DNA from: a bacterium
Lineage (GTDB): Bacteria; SZUA-79; Acidulodesulfobacterales; Acidulodesulfobacteraceae
DNA length: 59,505 bases
NCBI GenBank assembly: GCA_003232385.1
Contig: QIJE01000033.1
Coordinates: 1-59,505, forward strand
Direction of reading: 5' to 3'
Shown here piece after piece: positions 1-6,512 of this stretch (the stretch's first letter is position 1; each line of letters opens with the position of its first letter). Both the position numbers and the translations under genes were made by a program. The notes under the pieces are model-generated. The model was not told the DNA's origin, did no database searches, and saw only the letters and a program-made list of their open reading frames with translations.

Positions 1-2
1 AA

Positions 3-1745
3 AATGCAGACTTAATTAAAAATGTTAAAGTCGAGAGTAAATCCGAAGATACGAATAAAGACGAAGCGTTATCGGAATATTGGCATATTTCCATAAGGTT
101 TAAAGAAAATACCTTTATAGATGGGATGGATCCCTTCTCTTTTATTTATTATCTAAATAAAATCGGTACTATAAAAAATAGTTATCCGATATCAGATAAT
201 ATTCCGTCCTTCGACGAATTAAATCCCGAGTTGTGTTATCTTGGTTTCGAGATAAACCTTGAAACCGATTTGGGTCGTGAAGAAATAATAGATGTTTTTG
301 AGTTTGTAACGGACGATTGTGATATTTATATTTTGCCTCCAAAATTTAAGCTTGTCGAATATATGAATTTAATAAAAGAGTTGCCGGAAGATGAGGTTAG
401 GCTTGGAGAGATTTTAGTGGCTTCAGGCGCGCTGACCAAAACAGAACTCGAAAGGGCGTTACGCATTCAGATCGAAAAAGAAAAAGGGGATGATAAAAAT
501 CTTCTCGGCGAAAATAACGCCATGGATAAAAATGTTATAAACGGCGTAATTGAAAAACAGGAAAAAATTAAAAAGAAGAAGGGTAAAGAGTCTAAAACAT
601 TCCGAATAGATGCCGACAAACTCGACTTCGTCGTTAACATAGCAGGGGAACTTGTTACCGTAACGACAGGAATTGCCGAATTGTCAAAAACCATAAGCAA
701 TTCTATGCTTGAGGAATATACGTCTATGCTTATACGACTTGTTAACGATTTAAGGGACGGCTCTATAGAATTGAGGATGGTTCCCGTGGAAGAGGTGTTT
801 AATAGAATTAGGCGTATAGTAAGGGATATAGGCAAGGATCTTGGTAAAATTATAACCTTGGAGGTTAAAGGGGCAGACACCGAATTCGACAGGACTTATA
901 TGGAAAAGATCGTCGATCCGCTTATTCATCTTATCAGAAATGCAATAGATCACGGTATCGAGATGCCTGATGAAAGAATTGCCAAAGGGAAACCAGAAAA
1001 CGGCAAAATTACATTAAATGCTTATAATGATTCCGGAAGCATAGTTATAGAGGTTAGAGATGACGGAAACGGTTTGAATAAAGAAAAAATTCTAAAAAAA
1101 GCATTAGAAAAAGGCTTGATAGACGAAGACCGCGATAATTTAACGGATTCAAAAATATACAATCTTATATTCGAACCCGGTTTTTCTACCGCCGATGAAG
1201 TTACGAACATTTCCGGAAGAGGCGTAGGGATGGATATCGTAAAAAGAAATATTGCGGATTTAAGGGGTATTATTGAGATTAAAACTAAAGAATCGGAATA
1301 CACCGCTATTGAGTTAAGACTCCCCCTTACCCTTGCAATCGTGGATGGATTTATGGTCGGTTACGACGGAAACAAATATGTCATTCCCCTTGAATTAATT
1401 TTAGAATGCATAGATTATAATGAGTCCGACAAAACCAATGATGAAGTCGATTGCATAAATTTAAGGGGAAAATTGCTTCCGTATATTAAGTTTTCCGATA
1501 TTTTCGGCAGGCAAAAAGAAGAAATTAGTGAAAATAACATAATAGTAGTCAAATGTGCCGGTCAAGTCGTAGGGTTTGCCGTTGATAAAATATTCGGAGA
1601 GATACAGACCGTACTTAAACCGATGGGCAAAATCTATAAAGAGGCAAAATTTTTCAGTGGGGCCACTATACTCGGCAACGGCAGCATTGCTTTTGTACTT
1701 GATATACCGAAAATAATAAAGCATGCCGAATTGAAAAACATATAA
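3..1745 (+). CDS. cheA: Chemotaxis histidine kinase CheA (5' end outside window)
   Basis: The reading frame is open from base 3, so the start and the phosphotransfer (Hpt) domain lie outside the window; an internal ATG at 126 is not the start because WHISIRF-type sequence typical of CheA precedes it. In order one sees an inter-domain segment, a short LGEILVASGALTKTELE module (about 400-480) resembling the N-terminal domain of GspE-like ATPases, the P3 dimerisation helices (FRIDADKLDFVVNIAGELV), and the HATPase domain with N box HLIRNAIDHG (about 925-955), G1 box DDGNGL and G2 box GRGVGM. A CheW-like P5 domain ends the protein. It autophosphorylates in response to receptor signals and passes phosphate to CheY. 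No other chemotaxis gene is in the window; any partners would be upstream. Confidence 0.93.
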   Translation, partial: NADLIKNVKVESKSEDTNKDEALSEYWHISIRFKENTFIDGMDPFSFIYYLNKIGTIKNSYPISDNIPSFDELNPELCYLGFEINLETDLGREEIIDVFEFVTDDCDIYILPPKFKLVEYMNLIKELPEDEVRLGEILVASGALTKTELERALRIQIEKEKGDDKNLLGENNAMDKNVINGVIEKQEKIKKKKGKESKTFRIDADKLDFVVNIAGELVTVTTGIAELSKTISNSMLEEYTSMLIRLVNDLRDGSIELRMVPVEEVFNRIRRIVRDIGKDLGKIITLEVKGADTEFDRTYMEKIVDPLIHLIRNAIDHGIEMPDERIAKGKPENGKITLNAYNDSGSIVIEVRDDGNGLNKEKILKKALEKGLIDEDRDNLTDSKIYNLIFEPGFSTADEVTNISGRGVGMDIVKRNIADLRGIIEIKTKESEYTAIELRLPLTLAIVDGFMVGYDGNKYVIPLELILECIDYNESDKTNDEVDCINLRGKLLPYIKFSDIFGRQKEEISENNIIVVKCAGQVVGFAVDKIFGEIQTVLKPMGKIYKEAKFFSGATILGNGSIAFVLDIPKIIKHAELKNI

Positions 1746-1886
1746 CAATAAATAGGCATACGAATTACCTATTATGAAATTAATATAGATCTTAATTTCA
1801 CATTAATCACGCATAAAATCCTGTTTATTGCCAAGTTGTTATTAAGGGGAATATTATAGAAATGTCTTATTTACTGCGGTTTTAAC

Positions 1887-1962
1887 TGGTCGGGATGACA
1901 GGATTTGAACCTGCGACCCCCTGCTCCCAAAGCAGGTGCGCTACCAACTGCGCCACATCCCG
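1887..1962 (-). tRNA. tRNA-Pro (UGG)
   Basis: Read on the minus strand, a 7-bp acceptor stem (CGGGATG with CATCCCG), a D arm with GTTGGTAGCGC, an anticodon arm CCTGC-TTTGGGA-GCAGG with anticodon TGG, and a T arm with GGTTCAAATCC are all present. Discriminator A and the 3' CCA are encoded (CCA at 1887-1889). Confidence 0.97.
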
Positions 1963-2041
1963 AAAAAATGACATTAGTCCTTTTTATTAATTTTAGCAAT
2001 AATTGATCATGTTGGCAATAATTTTCTGTAAATTTTAAATT

Positions 2042-2935
2042 TTATGATTTTTCGCTTTTATTCATTAGCCAGTATACTATGCCGAGGACAAGGATAAGGA
2101 AGCCTAATATGGCCACTTCCTCTGATTTTTCGGGAATCAGAGAAAAAATCAAAATTTTCCTTAGCAGCGCCGCCATTGCAAGGCCTATAAAGGCGCTTAA
2201 AGCAAATTTATGTCCCCTTAGTTTTTTAACCTCTTCTTCCAACAATTCCCTTATTGCCCAAACTATCAGCATAACACCCAAGATATCCACTACTGTGGTT
2301 TCAAACGGGATACCACCGGAAGCAAACCTATAAACCTCGAATGCAAACAATAGAAATACCATAAGTGTCGCTACTATGAGCGATATTACCAACGTAAGGT
2401 CTAATGCATAGGCAAATTTAGAAGTAAATTTAATGATTTTGGTTTCTAATTTCGTGGATGCAACGTATAATTTTCCTTCATCTATGTAAGAACTGATAAT
2501 AATATCCAAATTCATGTCTATAATCTTATTTACCGATGCAATAAGTTCATCTCTTTTGTCTGAAATTTGAAAATTTTCAAGAATAATATCATGTAAATAA
2601 TTTCTTATATAATTCATTGTTGCACTGACATAATGAGATGGTAATTTTATGTCTGCATGTGCCTTGCCGATTCTTTTAAGTTTTCGAAAATACACATTAT
2701 TGTATGTTCCCGAAAAAAGACCCATGAACCATTGTTTAAGTTCTTCCTGGTGCTTATCTCTTATTTCTTCATCAGGGAGAAATTTGCTGAAATCTTCTAA
2801 ATTAGAAATAAAAGAATAAACATGGACGATAAAGTCATTTGTGCCGGATTTCATCAGGTTATTTAAATGCAATAAATTTGAAGCGTCATTATCCATAAAA
2901 GAATAAACCAATTTTATTTTTTCAAGAGTTTCCAT
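2042..2935 (-). CDS. Globin-coupled sensor fused to PsiE-like membrane domain
   Basis: This is a 297-residue protein. Residues 1 to about 165 match the globin-coupled-sensor (protoglobin) fold: the run FSGTYNN-VYFRKLKRIGKAHADIKLPSHYVSA carries the proximal haem histidine candidate His93. Residues about 179-291 contain four hydrophobic segments and match the phosphate-starvation-inducible PsiE family (FAFEVYRF near residue 200, IRELLEEE near 230, ALLRK near 260). The likely architecture is a cytoplasmic haem sensor of O2, NO or redox state on a small integral membrane module. PsiE has no established biochemical activity, so the output is unknown. It stands alone, read toward tRNA-Pro, with no obvious operon partner. 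Domain calls are from sequence pattern; haem binding is inferred. Confidence 0.8.
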   Translation of the reverse strand: METLEKIKLVYSFMDNDASNLLHLNNLMKSGTNDFIVHVYSFISNLEDFSKFLPDEEIRDKHQEELKQWFMGLFSGTYNNVYFRKLKRIGKAHADIKLPSHYVSATMNYIRNYLHDIILENFQISDKRDELIASVNKIIDMNLDIIISSYIDEGKLYVASTKLETKIIKFTSKFAYALDLTLVISLIVATLMVFLLFAFEVYRFASGGIPFETTVVDILGVMLIVWAIRELLEEEVKKLRGHKFALSAFIGLAMAALLRKILIFSLIPEKSEEVAILGFLILVLGIVYWLMNKSEKS

Positions 2936-2940
2936 ATTTA

Positions 2941-2990
2941 GGTGATAAGCCGCGCGGGGATTTAATCCGCAAGTGCCTAATTAAAATCAG
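2941..2990 (-). repeat. Degenerate copy of tRNA-Lys 3' half (possible att site)
   Basis: Read on the minus strand, this stretch aligns with the tRNA-Lys gene at 9521-9596 from the anticodon stem to the acceptor end. By hand about 35 of 46 aligned positions agree, including TTTTAAT of the anticodon loop and a 12-base run CCCCGCGCGGCT of the T/acceptor arms. The 5' half of the tRNA is absent, so it is not a functional tRNA. It has the same orientation as the intact tRNA and lies on its 3' side, as expected for the far attachment site of an element integrated in tRNA-Lys. A simple decayed tRNA duplicate is the alternative. Confidence 0.6.
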
Positions 2991-3306
2991 TATTATATTT
3001 GCCTTTATAAATATCCTTCGGAATTAACGTTTGTAAGCTCGCTGCGGTAATTTTAAAATTCAGCATGTTCGTTAAATCTAATTATACCCTTTTGTCGTCA
3101 TGGGAGCAATATATAAAAATCTCCATAAAAGGTCTCGTCCGGAGTTAAGATATTAAATATAAATTGAGACGGCAATATAATAGGTTTACTTGATTCTATG
3201 CATCAACTGTTCAATTTTCGCTTTTAGATTTATTATAGTTTTTTTTAAAAAAACTTTTCTAACGGGTTGAAATTGATGTGTAGAATTTCTATAAGTAATT
3301 TTAGGC
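2991..3306. other. Intergenic region without a recognised gene
   Basis: This stretch of about 316 bases separates the tRNA-Lys-like fragment from the promoter of the riboswitch operon. It is AT-rich, has stops in all frames, and I see no convincing open frame, RNA fold or repeat in it. Confidence 0.5.
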
Positions 3307-3335
3307 TTGACAAAAGAGAAAGAAAATACTATAAA
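3307..3335 (+). promoter_or_regulatory. Sigma70-type promoter of the cobalamin-riboswitch operon
   Basis: A TTGACA -35 box at 3307-3312 and a TATAAA -10 box at 3330-3335 are separated by exactly 17 bases. Transcription would start near 3341-3343, at the 5' edge of the riboswitch aptamer. The fit to the consensus and the position make this the best promoter candidate in the window. Confidence 0.75.
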
Positions 3336-3340
3336 TTAGC

Positions 3341-3480
3341 TTATCAGGTTCAAAGGAAGCCCGGTGACAATCCGGCGCAGCCCCCGCTACTGTGATGCAG
3401 ACGAACCCCGATTATGCCACTGGAATTTCCGGGAAGGCAGGGAAGTAGGATGAAGCTAAGCCAGAAGACTTATCTGATGA
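3341..3480 (+). promoter_or_regulatory. Cobalamin (B12) riboswitch
   Basis: The conserved core is recognisable: AAGGAAGCCCGGTGACAATCC, then GGCGCAGCCCCCGCTACTGTG, a variable arm with GGAATTTCCGGGAAGGC, and the B12 box AAGCCAGAAGACTTAT. The closing P1 helix can form between ATCAG near 3343 and CTGAT at 3474-3478. It lies directly upstream of nrdD. Such riboswitches generally lower expression when adenosylcobalamin is bound, and over B12-independent enzymes they silence the back-up pathway when B12 is available. I could not identify a clear terminator or sequestering helix in the roughly 95 bases between aptamer and start codon, so the expression platform is unresolved. Confidence 0.92.
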
Positions 3481-3576
3481 TTTTTTTATGACGGGAGGTC
3501 AGTATTCATTTACCAATTCATAGTTAGTTTTCTATCTTGCCATAAAATATACTAATATTTTAAAGGATATCGCTTA

Positions 3577-5550
3577 ATGTTTAAGCAGATAAAGAAAAGA
3601 GATGGGCGTATTGTTCCGTTTAATATTTCAAAAATCACCGATGCCATAATTGCCGCCGGTGCCGCAACCGGTGAATTTGAAAGGGAAGAAGCTAAAAGGA
3701 TCGCATTACGTGTTGTTAGCCTTGCACTGTCCACTATAAATTCGGTGCCAACCGTAGAGGGGATACAAGATATTGTTGAGGAGGCACTGATCGGTTCGCC
3801 TTACAGGAAAACAGCAAAGTCATATATCATATACAGGGATCAGCACAAAAAGATGAGGGAGATATCAAATATTGCCAATGTCGATCTGGTTGATAGATAC
3901 CTGTGTAAATCCGATTGGAAGGTGAAGGAAAACAGTAATATGAGTTTTTCCTTGCAGGGTCTGAATAATTATATTTCTTCACAAATAAATAAGGTATATT
4001 GGTTAAACAAGATTTATTCAAAAAAGATAAAAACGGCGCATATTGAAGGTGATTTTCATATACATGACCTTAATCTGCTTGCCGTTTATTGTGTCGGATG
4101 GGATCTTCAAGACATTCTCCTTAAAGGATTCAGGGGCGCAATAGGTAAGGTTGCAAGCGACCCTGCAAGGCATTTCAGAACTGCTCTCGGACAGATAGTC
4201 AATTTCTTTTTTACTCTTCAAGGAGAAGCAGCCGGAGCGCAGGCATTTTCCAATTTTGACACACTTCTTTCGCCGTTTATAGCATTTGATAAACTATCTT
4301 ATAAAGAGGTCAAACAGGCGCTTCAAGAGTTTATATTTAATCTCAATGTGCCTACAAGAGTGGGTTTTCAGACGCCGTTTACTAATTTAACACTTGATTT
4401 GAAAGTTCCCGAATATCTAAAAAAACAGGCTGTAGTTATCGGCGGCAAACTTCAAAGTGCCGTCTACGGAGAATTTCAGAGAGAAATGGATATGCTAAAC
4501 ATGGCATTTATGGAGGTTATGTCGGGCGGTGATGCGGATGGACGTGTGTTTACATTTCCCATTCCTACCTATAATATTACCAAACAGTTCGATTGGGAAA
4601 ATAAAAACCTTGTTCCCCTATGGGAAGCTACGGCAAAATACGGCATTCCTTATTTCACAAACTTTATAAATTCCGATATGTCTCCGGATGATGCTCGAAG
4701 CATGTGCTGCCGGTTGCGCCTTGAGACAAAGGGACTCAAGAAAAAAGGAGGCGGCTTATTCGGTGCCAACCCGCTGACCGGTTCAATAGGTGTTGTGACT
4801 ATAAATATGCCAAGAATAGGGTACCTGTCGAAAGATGAGGATGAATTCTTTGCAAGGCTTGGCAATCTGATGAGTCTGGCGAAAGATAGTCTGGAGATAA
4901 AGAGAAAGGTTCTTGAAAGATACACCGAAGCCGGACTATACCCTTATTCAAAATTCTATCTTTCGGGCATCAAAGAGCATCTTGGCAGATACTGGGTAAA
5001 TCATTTTTCAACGATAGGTCTTATCGGTATGAATGAGGCATGTCTAAATTTTATCGGGACAGATATAGCAGCTAAGACAGGGGTAAAATTTGCGAACAAG
5101 GTTTTGACCTTCATGAGAGACAGGTTGCAAGAATTCCAAAAGGAAACGGAAAATATTTATAACCTCGAGGCAACTCCTGCCGAAGGAACAAGCTATCGTC
5201 TGGCATTAAAGGATAAGAATAAATATCCGGATATCATTACGGCAGGCAAGGATCGGCCCTATTATACGAACTCAAGCCAACTGCCGGTAAACTGTACCGA
5301 CGATATCTTTGAGGCGCTGGATTTGCAGGATGGCCTTCAGTCGAAATACACAGGCGGGACTGTGTTGCATCTGTTTTTAGGGGAAAAGGTATCAGATGGC
5401 AGGTCGGTTAGAAAATTGATAAAAACTATTTTTGAGAATTATAGATTACCTTACATAACTATAACTCCGACATTTTCCATATGTCCAATCCACGGCTATC
5501 TCACGGGGGAGCATTTTTATTGTCCGAAATGCAAGGAAGAGGCGCTTTAA
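3577..5550 (+). CDS. nrdD: Anaerobic (class III) ribonucleoside-triphosphate reductase, large part without glycyl-radical loop
   Basis: This 657-residue protein reduces ribonucleoside triphosphates to deoxyribonucleotides by glycyl-radical chemistry in the cytoplasm. Residues 1 to about 95 form an ATP-cone (RDGRIVPFNISKITDAI) for allosteric control; the 10-stranded barrel follows, with the catalytic cysteine region SMCCRLRLE near residue 376. The C-terminus ends in CPIHGYLTGEHFYCPKC, the zinc-binding cysteines. In most NrdD the glycyl-radical motif RxxGYL follows these cysteines in the same chain; here the chain stops and the motif is on the next small gene. An AAAGGA sequence precedes the ATG at a rather long distance. 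It is the first gene after the cobalamin riboswitch and is probably co-transcribed through metE. Confidence 0.95.
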   Translation: MFKQIKKRDGRIVPFNISKITDAIIAAGAATGEFEREEAKRIALRVVSLALSTINSVPTVEGIQDIVEEALIGSPYRKTAKSYIIYRDQHKKMREISNIANVDLVDRYLCKSDWKVKENSNMSFSLQGLNNYISSQINKVYWLNKIYSKKIKTAHIEGDFHIHDLNLLAVYCVGWDLQDILLKGFRGAIGKVASDPARHFRTALGQIVNFFFTLQGEAAGAQAFSNFDTLLSPFIAFDKLSYKEVKQALQEFIFNLNVPTRVGFQTPFTNLTLDLKVPEYLKKQAVVIGGKLQSAVYGEFQREMDMLNMAFMEVMSGGDADGRVFTFPIPTYNITKQFDWENKNLVPLWEATAKYGIPYFTNFINSDMSPDDARSMCCRLRLETKGLKKKGGGLFGANPLTGSIGVVTINMPRIGYLSKDEDEFFARLGNLMSLAKDSLEIKRKVLERYTEAGLYPYSKFYLSGIKEHLGRYWVNHFSTIGLIGMNEACLNFIGTDIAAKTGVKFANKVLTFMRDRLQEFQKETENIYNLEATPAEGTSYRLALKDKNKYPDIITAGKDRPYYTNSSQLPVNCTDDIFEALDLQDGLQSKYTGGTVLHLFLGEKVSDGRSVRKLIKTIFENYRLPYITITPTFSICPIHGYLTGEHFYCPKCKEEAL

Positions 5551-5640
5551 ATAAAATGAAATTCAAAAAGCAAGAGCTATAGCAATTAATCCGCAAAGCT
5601 GTTGCAGATAAGTAAAAACACTAAATATAGGAGGGATAAA

Positions 5641-5814
5641 ATGAAGATATTAAAAATTGATAGACCGGAACGGGAAAAACAGAACACAGAGGGAACGAAA
5701 TGCGAGGTTTACTCAAGAGCGGTCGGGTATTTGAGACCGGTTAGTCAGTGGAATCCCGGCAAAAAAGAGGAGTTTAGTGAAAGAAAATGCTTTAAACCCG
5801 ACGTCAGAAACTGA
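5641..5814 (+). CDS. Separate glycyl-radical polypeptide of anaerobic ribonucleotide reductase
   Basis: This is a 57-residue protein, start chosen at the ATG at 5641 because AGGAGGG sits a few bases upstream. Residues 21-47 (CEVYSRAVGYL, then RPVSQWNPGKKEEF) correspond to the C-terminal end of NrdD, in which the glycine of RxxGY (here Gly29) holds the stable radical. It starts 90 bases after the nrdD stop and has the same frame, but TAA at 5548-5550 and TGA at 5557-5559 separate the two, so simple readthrough would not join them. The inferred role is the radical-bearing subunit, docking into NrdD and activated by NrdG. By analogy it resembles the autonomous glycyl-radical cofactor GrcA of pyruvate formate-lyase. 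Small proteins of this type may be annotated elsewhere as short NrdD. Confidence 0.85.
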   Translation: MKILKIDRPEREKQNTEGTKCEVYSRAVGYLRPVSQWNPGKKEEFSERKCFKPDVRN

Positions 5815-5828
5815 AAAAGCGACAAAAC

Positions 5829-6512
5829 ATGTTCATCGGCGGACTTCAAAGATTCTCATTAATCGATTATCCGGGTGAAATCTCGGCAACGGTTTTTACA
5901 TCGGGATGCAATTTTAGGTGCCCGTACTGTCATAATCCGGAGCTAGTAAACATGAGCTTGCCTGCACTCAGCGAGGAAAAAATATTGAGCTTCTTGGAAA
6001 AACGCAAGGGCAAGTTTACTGCCGTTACGATTACCGGTGGCGAACCAATGCTTCATGAAGATATTTCAGGGTTTATTAAAAAAATAAAAAAGATGTGTTT
6101 TCTAGTGAAACTTGATACTAACGGCAGCAATCCTGATGTGTTGGAAAAATTAATTAAAGATGGACTGATCAACTATGTGGCAATGGATGTAAAAGCACCT
6201 CTTAGTCGATATAAGGAACTGGCCTTTAGTGATTATAGCGAACAGATTAAAAAGAGTATAAAGATCATCATATCATCGGCTATAGACTATGAGTTTAGAA
6301 CGACTATTGTAAAATCGCTTCTCTCAAAAGAGGATATTATAGAGATAGGAAAGATGATCACGGGAGCCACAAACTACTATTTGCAAAAATTTGTACCATC
6401 GAAAACTCTGGATCCGCTATTTATTAATGAAAGCACATATCGGGAATCCGAGCTTAAAAAACTGGTTCTAAAATTGGAGGAACATTATGTACGCAGATGC
6501 GACATCAGGTAA
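5829..6512 (+). CDS. nrdG: Anaerobic ribonucleotide reductase activating protein (radical SAM)
   Basis: This 227-residue radical SAM enzyme uses a [4Fe-4S] cluster bound by CNFRCPYC (residues about 27-34) and S-adenosylmethionine to abstract hydrogen from the NrdD glycine. The TGGEPML motif near residue 73 contacts SAM. The N-terminus MFIGGLQRFSLIDYPG is typical of the longer NrdG/pyruvate-formate-lyase-activase-like class. It begins 14 bases after the small glycyl-radical gene and its 3' end overlaps metE by 26 bases, so the four genes look translationally linked. No strong ribosome binding site is visible before the ATG. Confidence 0.92.
   Translation: MFIGGLQRFSLIDYPGEISATVFTSGCNFRCPYCHNPELVNMSLPALSEEKILSFLEKRKGKFTAVTITGGEPMLHEDISGFIKKIKKMCFLVKLDTNGSNPDVLEKLIKDGLINYVAMDVKAPLSRYKELAFSDYSEQIKKSIKIIISSAIDYEFRTTIVKSLLSKEDIIEIGKMITGATNYYLQKFVPSKTLDPLFINESTYRESELKKLVLKLEEHYVRRCDIR

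Noticed and set aside
5548-5640. Stop-codon readthrough or selenocysteine joining nrdD and the glycyl-radical frame
   Set aside because: Although in the same frame, a TAA and a TGA lie within ten bases, and the small gene has its own strong ribosome binding site.
5602-5640. Upstream start for the small glycyl-radical gene
   Set aside because: The start at 5641 has AGGAGGG at good spacing, whereas the upstream start would put this site inside the gene.
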